Position numbers and translations under genes: made by a program
Assembly (NCBI GenBank): GCA_963969395.1
Contig: OZ017797.1
Coordinates: 19,034,001-19,098,000, forward strand
Direction: 5' to 3'
From: Pseudoscleropodium purum
Lineage: Eukaryota > Streptophyta > Bryopsida > Hypnales > Brachytheciaceae
Length of the DNA: 64,000 nt
The notes under the pieces: model-generated
The model's database searches: none
Told to the model about the DNA's origin: nothing
What the model saw: only the letters and a program-made list of their open reading frames with translations
Part shown: positions 10,144 to 21,600 of the stretch, piece after piece
Numbering within the stretch: the first letter of the stretch is position 1
Layout of the letters: every line of letters begins with the position of its first letter

Positions 10144-10914
10144 TGGTTGAACATCGTGTTGGATTTGAATAGAGTGCTCTATCAATGCCTCCCTAGGTCC
10201 CTAGTAAGGGGGAAGCAAACGTAAATGGCCAATGACAATATATTCAATGATAAAACTCCCATTGTCTTTGGAGCCAAAGCCGTCTACGTGCGTCCTTACG
10301 TGAGGGAATTTTTGAACAAACTCTGTAAGATCTCAAATTGCGTTGTAGTCTAGACTTCTATGTATAAGAAGACAATGGAGCTTGTAGCCGAATTCTTGTT
10401 CTAGAACTGCAAACTGCCCTTCAACATCCTTGGGTAGAGTAACTACCAAACTATAGAAATTTCCAATGGGAAATTCCTGACAGTGGAAGGGACTGAGCAC
10501 AAGCTTCTCTATCTAAAAGTGACAAGAGAACACTTGTTCTTTGATCCCAATGATGGCATGGCATTTAACAAAGGCAATACAATTCCCATTGATGACCCGC
10601 CCCAAAAGAGCGTACTCAATGAGATAAGGAATGCCATATTCTTTCAAAGTTGGAATCGTTCTCAACGCGGGGATGACCTTCTGATAAGAAGCTTGCTCTT
10701 TTGGTTGAAGCAGCTCCATAAGGAATGTTTTGTAGGCCACTTACAAGAGTTTGTATATGCGAACCGCATTGGCATTCTTCCATTGACGGCTTCATCGAAT
10801 GGAGCTCAATATATTTTGGACAAGTTTAGGGCGTCAACGGATTTCATTGGATCGCATTTTGTCCTGCCTGGAATGGAATTAATGATAGAGCTTGAGAGTC
10901 ATGTTAGAAGATAG
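10144..10914 (+). pseudogene. FCP1/NIF-type HAD phosphatase domain, inactivated
   Basis: One uninterrupted plus frame (no indels) reads through an FCP1-homology (NLI-interacting-factor) phosphatase. It starts with VLDLNRVL, a degraded form of catalytic motif I (DxDGTL in active enzymes). YVRPYVREFLNKLCKIS then matches the usual 'RPxLxEFL' stretch, followed by MELVAEFLF and KLPFNILG. NTIPIDDPPQKSVLN carries the motif III pattern IDDSP-x-K (here IDDPP). The end, QSWNRSQRGDDLLIRSLLFW, fits the typical 'DxxLxxLxxxL' C-terminal part. Four in-frame stops lie at 10222-10224 (TAA), 10351-10353, 10402-10404 and 10435-10437 (TAG). The last 143 codons are open. Motif I loss plus the stops make it a pseudogene; the family call is by motif order only. 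Confidence 0.65.
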
Positions 10915-11870
10915 ACTTGCTCGTAGGCCATCCATCTTGGAACTCATTGTGTATATTGTAAATATGAATTTTTATGTATATTTCATTCATTTGTATAAAA
11001 CACTTTTGAATTTCAAATCCAATATCATTGTGTGGCCTCTTTGGTTGGATGCTATTGTGTCTGATGACTGTAATAATGTTTTTCTTTATAAAGTGTCCAA
11101 TCATCCTTGGGTCGAGGATAATATTGTTCCCCTTTGTCTAATGTGATGTTTCTTCAGATAAAAGGATCTTTCCTACAACCGATCTGATAGAGGGAGCCGT
11201 TAACTAGGAGCTTGTTGTTTGGATCCAAAGCCTCACTCTCTAGGAGGATTGATTCCGTTGTAGGGAATTGCTTGCCTTTTGAATATTTAAGGCCTTTAAT
11301 ATTGTGTTCCGCTACCAACGCAACTTCAACAGCCATCAACTTCTTGAAGGGAAATGTGGAAGAAGGGGTTGTGGACAGTCCGCCCAATCAAGGACTAGTT
11401 AGGACCCCTATTTGCTCCCCATCTCCTTTAAAGAAAACAATCTCTATACCAAGTCGATTGCGTTCACAAGTGCCAACTCTATGTACAGAGATCACACCGT
11501 AGAGGAAACTCTATGCAGATGATATAGGAGTTGTTAGGAATCTTTGTATCGAGGATGCAGGTCCATCTCCTAATCCATCATGGCATCCTTTTGCCCAAAA
11601 TAGAAATTTCAATGGAACTTTGAGTGGGAGGGATTGTAAAAGGAAGATGTCTTCTAGTGCATTCAATGCGGCTACAACTCCGTGTGTTGTAGGCATGGCA
11701 AGGTCTTTGCCTCCAAATCAATGAGAGGTCAATCTTCGCCATCTTCAATACCAATTTTTAGTCATGCATTTCTACAAGAGTTGAGGCAATTTTATGATAC
11801 ACGATCAATCACAACTACAAATCTCTATATAGACACACATAGATTGCTACCATGACCACCAGCTTGGAGT
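10915..11870. other. Decayed tail of the 4-12 kb unit
   Basis: Short overlapping frames on both strands, none supported. The plus frame 11212-11502 has protein-like composition but no recognised motif. Confidence 0.35.
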
Positions 11871-11882
11871 GTTGCATCTCTT

Positions 11883-12095
11883 TCGAGTGATGGCATTTCG
11901 CGTAGTGAGCGCAAGAAACAAAAGGAAGTCAATGACCTTATCAAGATCAAGAATGGAGGTCCTGTCCTTAGTACCAGTGAAAGATATAGGCCATCGCAGC
12001 ATGAGGATATTTTTAGAACATATGCCAAGTTGAAAGTCTTAGAGGCATCAAAAGAGGTAGAGAAGAGTAATTCTTCTACTAAGAACAAGGGGTAG
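11883..12095 (+). pseudogene. C-terminal coding remnant
   Basis: A plus frame of about 70 codons, including RSERKKQKEVNDLIKIKNGG and YAKLKVLEASKEVEK, ends in TAG at 12093-12095. It is charged, helix-prone and uninterrupted, in a frame different from the flanking patches. It probably marks the end of the decayed unit. No family recognised. Confidence 0.4.
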
Positions 12096-13339
12096 CCTAA
12101 TGAATCTTATTTAGAAATGAAGCAATTCCGTAAACATTCATTTCTATTAATAGAATAGTCATTCACCTATACAAAAGAAGTTATAGTTTAGTTTAGTGTT
12201 GCATGTAGACATAAGTAGCCTCCACATTTTTACACAATTACATTGACTTACACTTTGGCTTTAGGGGAGTCTAAGTATGATTCGTTTCTTATGAAGTGAA
12301 TTATATATAGTTACAAGTGAGATGAATTGTTTCATATGTACATAGGTTCTCCAATAAATTTATGTCTTTCAATGTAAATTGACCCACTTATATAAATGGC
12401 ACATATTTTTTGACCTCTAAATCATGTCTAATTTTATTTTTCTTGTTTTTTACAATTTCTTTAGCCTAAGCCGTCCAAATGTTACACACTTTCACCTTTG
12501 TGTTCACTTATAATTTCATATCGTTCAAATAATTGGCAAAGGAGTTTTTCTATTTATCTTTGCCTTCAACAACTTTATCTTTGAAATGATGGGTCCTAAG
12601 GTCTCAATATCACCAATTTGTCTCAATTTAATGAATATGGCCTTGTTAGCACATGGGTGAATATTCATTGAGGTGTTGACTATCTACATATAGGGTTAGG
12701 AGCTCGGGCTCCTCTAATAAGGACTTAGACTTATTGATGCTCATGTAAAAGTTTGGAGGGGTGTGGTTTAGAGTATCAATTGTTTTTTCTAATGAAGCCG
12801 GGCTACATTGCTCTAGTTTGTCTTGGCTTCATTCAAAAGATACCCTACGAGCCCAATAATGACTTAAATTAGCTATAGTATTAGATCATTGTGAAATCAA
12901 CCCATGTCTTTTAGGTTGGAGTGGTATAAATCTGTCTTTGTTTGGTATTGGGATGGATTTGGTTTGCGATTGGCAATTGTTGAAATTGTGTCTATTGTAG
13001 CAACAAGATTGTCAATGGTTTAGGCTGAGAGTTCCTAGAATGTTGTTGTTAGGGTTGGTTCTCAAAAGCATCAATATCTATTTAGGAACTTGGAAGTTTT
13101 GTAAGCTTGTTGTTGAAATGGTATGACATGGTCTTTGGTTGGAGTAGTAGTTAGATATCAATCATTTTGTACCGTGTGAGAAGGATCTTGGCATCTATTA
13201 CAACTTAGGTAGGAATCTTTATAAGCAATCTTGATCACTATTGTTTCTCAAGAGTTGTTTACAATGTGTACTTGAGAAGTCCAACCTCTAAAAATATCCA
13301 TTATTACATAGTAACACTGTTGGCTTAAACTAGGGATTG
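12096..13339. other. AT-rich spacer
   Basis: No supported gene. Two half-sites of the TTATCTT palindrome motif occur near 12553-12585. Confidence 0.45.
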
Positions 13340-14490
13340 GGACGTTAGCTACAAGCATTAGAAGATTTGGGGGGGTTGGAAGGGCCATTCCCATCAATGT
13401 TCCCCCAGCAGCCAAAGAATGGCCGATGTCAATTTCTTTTTTTGAAAAATTTGAAAATGAAAAGAAAATTGAAATCTTTTTTAAAATTAAATGTTTTTTA
13501 ATAATGTAGCAAAAGTTGTGCCACGTCAAACAACTAATGCAGCAAGTTCCTAAAGTTTGAAAACCTCAAGGAACTCATAGCCCTCCAAAGCAATTGAATA
13601 TCTTCTAATGTATTCGTCCTAGGGTTTGGACTTTGGACAATAGATCTAGAGAAAGGAATGATTTCTAAAAGTAAGTCCTTTGTAAAAATCCATAAAAGGT
13701 AGACCACACTAGTCAAAGAGAAAGGATCAAAGGAAGAGATCAATAGTGATAGACAACTTCACTTCTAAGGAACAATGTAGATCTAAGTTGGTAGCTTCTT
13801 GCACTATAATACCACTATCCAACTTCATATAATATAATCCATTCTCAGCCAATCTGTGAAGGATGATGTAGTAAGGTGAAAGAAAAATGCCTAGCGTGTC
13901 TAGCCAAATGTCTATCCTCTAACCTTCTATCTTCCCTCCTACGAAACTAGATATTATGACATGTTCCTACAATTACAATATCTCTTGCTCTAGAGCCAAG
14001 GAATTGAGAGCTTTGGTAGGAAATACCTTGTGTGATTGGACAACAAGTCCCGTCTAGTTTCATTGTAATGTAAATGGTAAAGATTCTTCTCTTGTAGCAG
14101 AGAAAGGATTAAGCTTTGGTATGTACATAACATTATGAGATTTCTAGACGGCTTCGGCATACTTGTGCTCCATTGACTCTGGGTTGTTGTGTAGCTCTGG
14201 TTTCATTAGAGGATATTCACCTTATCTAGAGGGTTGTAAGTTCCTTGAGGTTATTAGCCCGTTGGAATTCACGATAGCTGCTACCTAATGTGGTAGAACA
14301 ACTACCATGTCATTTTTTAAATTATTTTTTTTCAACTTTTTTTTTCATTTTAAGAATTTCAATTTTTTTTTTCAATTTTTTTTTACAAACTTGCATTCTT
14401 TCACTACAAGGGAATAGGCCTTGAAACGGCCCTCTTACCCCCCAAAAAAATCTTCTAATGTGTACAACACTAAATGAGAACTTTGTCTCT
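13340..14490. mobile_element. TIR element with long (about 200 bp) degenerate inverted ends
   Basis: The left side reads CATTAGAAGATTTGGGGGGG then AGGGCCATTC; the right side in reverse complement reads CATTAGAAG, a T-run, GGGGGG, then AGAGGGCCGTTTC. The similarity continues inward through an A/T-rich part and a GTGCCACGT / CTACCACAT part, so the inverted repeats are about 200 bp, imperfect. No transposase frame. Sequence at about 33840-34110 is a second, partial member. Exact ends and target duplication are not resolved. Confidence 0.5.
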
Positions 14491-14785
14491 TATGTGGCTT
14501 AGAAATTGCCTTCTCCCTATTTTGTCTTGAATCTGTCTTATGTGTTGAGCTCTATTGTTGAGTAGATCTTGACCCACATTCAAAGCGTAGTAATGGTGAA
14601 GTTCCATGAAGTAGTCAACCAAATAATATCTCACATCTTTGACAACATTTCTATAAGATTCCATTGCTAGATCTAAGTAGATTTAATACAAACAGTAGAT
14701 TAAGTAATGCAAAGATATTAGGTTTTGAAAGAAGTGTATAGAAAATAGCTAGCAATGTGAATTTGATTGGTCCATTTTGGGAACT

Positions 14786-15132
14786 AAGGGGCGCTTCACA
14801 TATGGGCCAACCTAGTCAAGAGGCCATAGGAGTTCATGGCCAAACTTTCGGCAAGAGTCCAAAGAAATGGGCAATAAATGAACAATTCGACAGACTCTCA
14901 ACCAAAGTTTGGATCGCCACTTTGTGGAGACCCAAACCTTGGTTCAAAGTCTGTCATGAGGCCATTGCCACATAGGAGCTTGGGCTTCCATATAGGCACT
15001 TTGGAGGGTGACAAACTTTGGATTGTGCCGCCTTGTGTGAAGGGTCGAGAGGCTAAAGTTGGGGTTTTCTGAAATTTGATTGGTGGAGGTCAACGGACTC
15101 TCAACCTTGGGCCCATGTATGAAGCAACCCTA
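14786..15132. mobile_element. Small TIR element (about 347 bp), hAT-like ends
   Basis: The left end AAGGGGCGCTTCACATATGG pairs with the right end, whose reverse complement is TAGGGTTGCTTCATACATGG (mismatches at a few positions). The AGGG start suggests a hAT-type element, but no clear 8-bp duplication is seen. Inside, GACAGACT...AGTCTGTC near 14887-14958 makes a second, nested inverted repeat. Confidence 0.5.
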
Positions 15133-17340
15133 AGACTATCAACTGCATCTCCTCGGCATACACAAACTAATTCAAGTAGCTATATTTCTTTAAAAATAAT
15201 AATATTCTTAATAATATCAAAAAGATTTGCAGACACACAATGCTAAAGCTCCATCCATGATCCACATTGTGCCTGAATAAGATTTATTTCACTGCATGGC
15301 TCAATTTCAAATCAAGGGCAAGGAGGTAGGAGTTTCCAAAATACACCAAAAGGGCCTTTATTGTACTCTTTAGCACAAACTTCTTTATTTTTAGCAAATT
15401 CTTGGACACCTCTATAAGGATGTTCTTATATGTTATAAGAAATAGAATCTTATCTACCAACTAGAAAAAATTGGATGAAAACTTCTTTTATTACATCCTC
15501 TAGCAAGCTTGTTTTGTCATCCACAAGCTACATTTGGGTTCCTAATGTTAATCAATTCAAACATAGAAGAAATATTGAGTTTGGAAGTTAACAACGAATT
15601 CAATATCTTTGATGAAAAATAAATTGAAATTTCATTGCATTAGACTTTTATTGTATTAGACCTTCTAAATTTGAATATACAATCAACATGGAATCCTACT
15701 ATATGTATTGGAATTTTTCCTTCCATTTGAATACCAAAAGAAGATTGAATGAAATAGTGTATGAAACTCAAAACTAAACAAATGAAGTTCTAATGGATTT
15801 TCAACTTGAAAATAAATTCTTTTATCCTTCTTTGCAATGGTGAAACAAAAACCTCAATTTGTAGAAAAGACAACTAAATGTGATTAGATTGCTTACAAGC
15901 ATGCTTTGTTGTCATTGACTATTATTTTACATATATGTTATTTCACATTCTAAACAAAATCAATTGAATATTTCACAATGGTCATTATACTATTTAATAT
16001 TTATTTCAATGTTTTCTTAAACCACTATAAAAATGGATAAGGTAACAACACTTAAAATCATCCAAATAAGCATTTGACCATGGTTACTATTATTAAACTA
16101 TGAATTTTTTGTTGAATCTTGTAGGGAGTTTAAATAAGATTCTATGTATGTTTTAGACACCAAATGAATAATTATAAATTTTCAAAGTGCATAAAATAAA
16201 TATATCCAAATTTCACCCTAAATTATCATAAATAAAATCTACATTAGGTGAAAATTCCTAGAATCAATTTTAAGAACAAATCGCAGGTAGGTTATGGTAG
16301 CCTAAAACAAGAATACACCCTATTCCTCTTACTTAGCAAAATACTACATTCTTAACCCTAGATTTGAAGGACAAAGAAGCCTTGATTTGAAATGATCATT
16401 TTGATGGACTATATTGCAAAAAGTACAATTTAAATGCAGAAAAAATTTATGTCATTGGATTGATTGAATAACATTATGTGTAGTGATTAAAAAAAATACT
16501 TTGTAGAACCAACCAATATCCTTATATAAAAAAATAATTCATAACCACTAAAGTAATGTGAGGCCAAAATATGGTTGTCCTCCTCCTTAACCCTCTTAAT
16601 AGTGCTACAAATAGTCAATGTCCAATGGATGACAAAGAATCCTTCTATATAAGACAAAAGTGCAAATGTTCACCCTTGTAGAATTTTGTGTAAAAAGAGG
16701 AGGTCTTGCACAATAGTTTGACCTCCAATGAGTACTCTTGGGTATTTTAAAGCAACTGATCTACACAAGACCTAAAAAAGAAAGAAAGAAAAGAATAATT
16801 TCTTTTTTTCATTTTTCTTTAAACAAATGAGAATCCACTGCAAAACAATGGAAAGGATGATTTCCACGGTGAACAATTTTCCTTCACTTTCCGGAGCAAA
16901 TGGAATAATTTCAACAATATTCTATTATATTATAGAAGTTTTCACCATTCTAATTTGCAACAATTTCCAAGAGGATCCACCATGTAGATTCTAAGATTAT
17001 AAAGTTTGATCAACATGATTTTCTGAGAATGTGGATCTTGGGCATGTGAAAAACATCCTCTCTAATGCACAAGACCAAAGAAGATTGATCCTTCTATTGC
17101 CCCACCAAAGGGTAAATGTCAAAACTACCCCTTATTTTGTGCTGCTTAAATTTTATACTTCAATAGGTCCCCTAGCTAATTTGGTCATTTGGGGTTTTTG
17201 ATGACAAATATGAATTCAGAATTTGCAAATATTATCACATATGGCAAATAAAAAATTTCAGGGTTTTCTACAAGGGTTAAACACGGGGCAATAATGGCCG
17301 ACACACAGGAGTTTAATATTTTACACTATTTTACATAACA
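15133..17340. other. AT-rich gene-free stretch
   Basis: No supported gene. It holds one copy of the 120-bp dispersed repeat at 16617-16745. Confidence 0.5.
16617..16745 (+). repeat. 120-bp dispersed repeat, copy 1
   Basis: Starts TGTCCAATGGATGACAAAG, has a TATA-like CTATATAAGACAAAAGTG, and ends with the TTTGACCTCCAATGAGTAC part. Related copies: 30683-30800, 34766-34885, 38305-38425 and 38893-39010 (plus); 49365-49485 and 49868-49980 (minus). Confidence 0.7.
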
Positions 17341-17342
17341 TT

Positions 17343-17640
17343 TCACGCATTTCGAGATCTCGTTTTCCACATACCCAGATTAAAAACCCAGTTTATTAGA
17401 TAAGGCAACGAAAAAGAGCCAAAAGTCATTGTAGCCGCCACCACAAGTATTGCGGCTTTGCAGACGGAACTCTCAGCAATCGGATCGAAGTGGCCAAGTG
17501 GGTACCCCACCCACAGGGAGAGAAATTCCATCACCACGAGGATAACACCAAATCCAATGCCACATCATATGCCAAACATATCCAAAAAGTTTGCAAACTC
17601 CGTCTCCACACACACAACATCCGTGTCTTTCCAAGTCTGC
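17343..17640 (-). pseudogene. Hydrophobic reading frame, one stop
   Basis: Minus frame from about 17640 down to a TGA at 17343-17345: a segment with VCVETEFANFLDMFGI, one in-frame TGA, then CGIGFGVILVVMEFLSLWVG and a second hydrophobic run near AAILVVAATMTFGSFSLPYL. The composition suggests a membrane-type protein or a chance frame in GC-richer DNA. No family recognised, and it may be only a shadow. Confidence 0.25.
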
Positions 17641-17705
17641 AAAATTACCCAAAATCCTATCTCAAAAGCAACAAACATTTTCAAACTGATTTGAATAGTC
17701 AGTGT

Positions 17706-17727
17706 ACATTACATTACATTACATTCG
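17706..17727. repeat. (ATTAC)n-type microsatellite
   Basis: About four units of ACATT. A similar (ACAGT)n run is at 18005-18023. Confidence 0.7.
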
Positions 17728-18195
17728 ATGCAAAATTGAAAGTCCCGGTGGTGAAAGGCATAGATTCATCAGGAGTGTACCACATCCTTGATTGAACCCA
17801 AGACGATCAACAAGAAGAAAAACAGCCCTGAAACAAGTCAACCTTTGCAGGCGCAACAAGTATTGCGGCTTTACATTTCGCTGTGAGAGTTTCTGTTTAA
17901 TTTACACTCCACTAGCCAGAATAAGTGACAGGGAGCCGAGCACACACTCACTGACTCTTGTCTATCAATGTGGTTGCAGTGACGCCCTTTCTCCACAAAA
18001 ACCATGTACAGTACAGTACAGTACACAATTGTTCCTTCACAAGTGTTCCATGCAGCAGACTGAAGCCTACAGATGCACAGAATTAGCAACGCAACCACGG
18101 TCTCCGTCAAAACAAGACACTGCAGTCGGTTTGTTGAGAAACGACAAATTTGTACCCCCACCTGAAGAAATTCATGGAATCCACACAAGCTCTTC

Positions 18196-18671
18196 TGCTG
18201 CAGACGAACATGCATCCTCGGCGCGGCTTGCTTTGAAATCCGTCATCGAAACGCTCTCACACAGACACACACACGGTCGCACCCGGAGGTGATCTCCCCC
18301 CGAGTTGTGAGATTCTAGTCCCCAGATGGGGAAGCTGAATTGGAAAAGATTTGGAAAAAGAAAGGGTGGTTTACGCAATTTTTTACGAGTCGTGCACCAT
18401 AAAAGAGGTACCGCCGATCCTTCATCCCCCAGATGCTGCAGATGAAGAAACATCATCCTCGGCGCAGCTTGCTTTGAAATCCATCCTCGAAAAGCTCCCA
18501 CAGACACGCGCACCCGTTCGCACCCGGAGGTGATCCTCCAGAGTTGTGAGATTCTAGTCCAGTTGGGAAACTGCATTGCAAGAGATTTGAAAAAAGAAAG
18601 GGTGGGTTTTATGCAATTTCTACGAGTTGTGCACCATAAAAGAAGTGCCACCCATCATCCCTCCACCCAAG
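18196..18671. repeat. 238-bp tandem duplication across the bZIP 3' end
   Basis: Copy A is 18196-18433 and copy B 18434-18671, each starting TGCTGCAGA and sharing landmarks such as CACCCGGAGGTGAT, GAGTTGTGAGATTCTAGTCC and GTGCACCATAAAAGA, with scattered substitutions and small indels. Copy B contains the last codons and stop of the bZIP gene. Copy A therefore carries a second, downstream copy of the C-terminal tail (GTSFMVHDS then a stop, against GTSFMVHNS in the gene). Confidence 0.8.
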
Positions 18672-21600
18672 GGCTTGTTGCCGCCACCGCTGGGAGCCAT
18701 GCAGCTGGGAGGTACCCTTTGTGGAGAAGGTCTATTGGGACTGTTGTTGCTCTTTGGAGAGCGTGTAGGGGAGATCACTTTGGTGGTGGGATACAATGAA
18801 GGCCGGCCGCTGGAGCTCGTGCGCGAGTATGCCGTGGGTGACTTGGGCTTTGGCATTATTGGGGAACCAAGATCCAGTTTACTGAATCGGAGGAGTTGAA
18901 GCTCTAAAGCATCTGGAGAAAGTGGTCGTTGTATGGGTTGATGAGAGTACTGCTGCAGAGGTTGGCTCTGCTGGTTGCAGACTTGGCGCAGCCGCTGCAG
19001 CTCTGTCTTGAGAGTTTCATTGTAAGCTGCACAAGAAATTGAAAGCTCTGGTTGAATCACTCCAAGGTTACTCTCGATATCCAACAGCTCTCCTTTGCAA
19101 GTTTCAAACCCTAAACCCTAAACCTTAATCGCCAAAACCCCAAACCCCGAACCCAGTAGAAAGAAGAAACCATACCCTACATTGGTACATATCGTTATGT
19201 TCCTTGCAGTTTTCCTCAATGATTAATTTCAACCCCTTCGTATGGACTCGACCACTTTGGGGCATTTGTGCGCTTTGGGACAGTGTTTGATAAGAAAATA
19301 TGATACAGAAACGTACGACATCGCTTGGGTTCATGGGTAACAACTTGGACAAACTGTCTAAAGATTTTTCACTGTTACGCAAAACATACTACTACCTACT
19401 GATGACGCCTTCCAACGAAACATACAGCACCTAATAAAACTCTACTAGTGCCTGAAATTTCACAAGTTTACTTACCCTCTTTCAGTTGTTGAGTGTTGGA
19501 AAGTGCCACCAGCTTCTGCTTTAGCAATGCATTCTCCGCATTCAGTAGTGCTCTTTCATGGTCGTAGTATCCAACTTTAGGCGAAAGAGAAGCGACTTCT
19601 GTCTGCAGTACAGGAATTCTCATCTTAGAATGAAAATGAAACAACACACACAAGCACCAAACCTGAAAACTTTGTTCTTCCAAAACGGTACTGAAATCAA
19701 GGAACAAATCATACTGAAAGGTAGAGGATACTAAAACTATGACGAACTTGATCCCACCTCTTACACTAACCCCTGTTACCAAGAGCAAAGTTCACATCTA
19801 TCCATACACTTGGCCAGTCTTCAATAGTAGTCTACAACCTGCCACTCTTAAAATGATTGCATAAGAAATTGCATGATTTCGTAGTGAAAAAACCCAAAGA
19901 AAGTTGTCTCTTGTACCCGAAGTGACACAAATGGTATCCTCAACACACTACAGACCAGAGATTCTGCTTGAGTACAGTAGGATGAATTGTGTACCTCTAA
20001 CAAATTCACGTTCATTTCAAGTTCCGATATGTACTGCAGCTTTCTGACTCGGGATCTTTGAGCGGATTGTCTATTGGCAAGAATCCTGTGAAAAACAAAG
20101 GTAAGTCCCATCAGCCAAGTCTTCCGAGTGATCCAAAGCGAGGAATTGAATTTAGTAATGTGGGGTATGCTGAACTGCCCCTACTCTAAACACATCGTGT
20201 AACACAGAATACATATTGGAGTTTTCAATGTACCACAGTGAACATGAGGGCACGATTCTCAATCATCCCCACTTTTACCTTATAACAAATTCAAAGAGAG
20301 TCCGAAAAAATATGAATCAAAAGTGGTTTAGCTTAGATCAAATTGATAAGAAGAAAATGTCTTGAGGTGCGCAATCCCTCTGAAAACCTGGATCAGTTCT
20401 TAGGACGCTTAATGAACAACCCACCTAACAGCTTCCTGAGGCACTGATTCTTATCTCAGGCAAAATACTGCCAGATATCGACAATTCTTTAGGTCTAGCT
20501 ACAAGCCAACAAGAAGGAAACTTAAGGAGAAAAATGCAATTGTTTATCCCTGTTTATTAACCCTTAAACGTCACAGTTTTTTGAATGAACACTGGAAAGC
20601 TAAACCCTAGGAACTGGCTGTGACGTCTACCAGTTACAATAATTCTTACAAAATCGGTGTTAACCACCAGAAATTCTACCGTATTAACCAAAATAACCAA
20701 AATCCAAGCAACTATTCCCCCAGATCTCGTAAACTCAACCAAATATCATTGAATTTCATACTTTTAAATTTTTTGGAAGTTTTCAGATGAGTTGCAGTTA
20801 TTACCGTTTAGCTTTCTTGGGATCCACTTGATCCGAGCTTGTACACCCTTCATGGGAGCCCTCCCCCTCCTCACTCCGCCCTTCACACCTCTCGTAACTC
20901 CGTGCAATTAGATCGTCATTGGAGTCATCACTGTGGCTGTTGCTTTCGGAAGCAGTGGACCGATTCTCAAAGCTGGGAGTAGCACCACTAAAACTACTAC
21001 CACTATTACTACTCCAGTGAGCAGGAGTTTTTCCTCCTCTGCTGGGGGCTGCAAATGGACTGTCACTTCTGGAATTCGGGGTAGCTAAAGTCACGTGCTT
21101 CTTAGCCTTCAGTAAGAGCTCTTGGGACCCTGGTTTGGGGACACCCACTCGGGTGTACGATGTTGCCGCCAAGGTTTCGTGTCGGGGTTGCTGTCTTTGG
21201 AGAAACTCGTTTTCACGAAGCCTGGTGAAATGCTCTCTGTCAATCAACGGAACGACACCGATGGTTCAGAGTTGGCAACAAGAGTATTCCATGAAAAAGA
21301 TTCCGTTAAAATAGTGTTTCATGTAAACAATGGTTCGGTGATAATAGGCGATTGTAGAAAGAGCTTTGAAATCAATTTCAAGACAGTTGGCAATACACCA
21401 GCATTGACAAATGGGGTGAACATGATTCAATGCTACAATTGCCTATTATCTCAAGAAACAATCTGGAGTGTGCGACTGACTCATTTCATTGGCCGGGCAG
21501 GAATAAAACACACCTATTGAAGTTATGATCCCCTCTCGAAGCCTTTTCAGAATACGACATGTGAGTCGCTGGCAATTTATACTGAAGGCTCGGATCGCCA

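Noticed and set aside
18172..18651. 159-codon minus frame with an internal protein repeat
   Set aside because: It is an out-of-frame reading across the 238-bp tandem duplication and overlaps the end of the real bZIP exon.
19106..19128. Chromosome end
   Set aside because: Only two telomere-type units, located within an intron of an intact gene.
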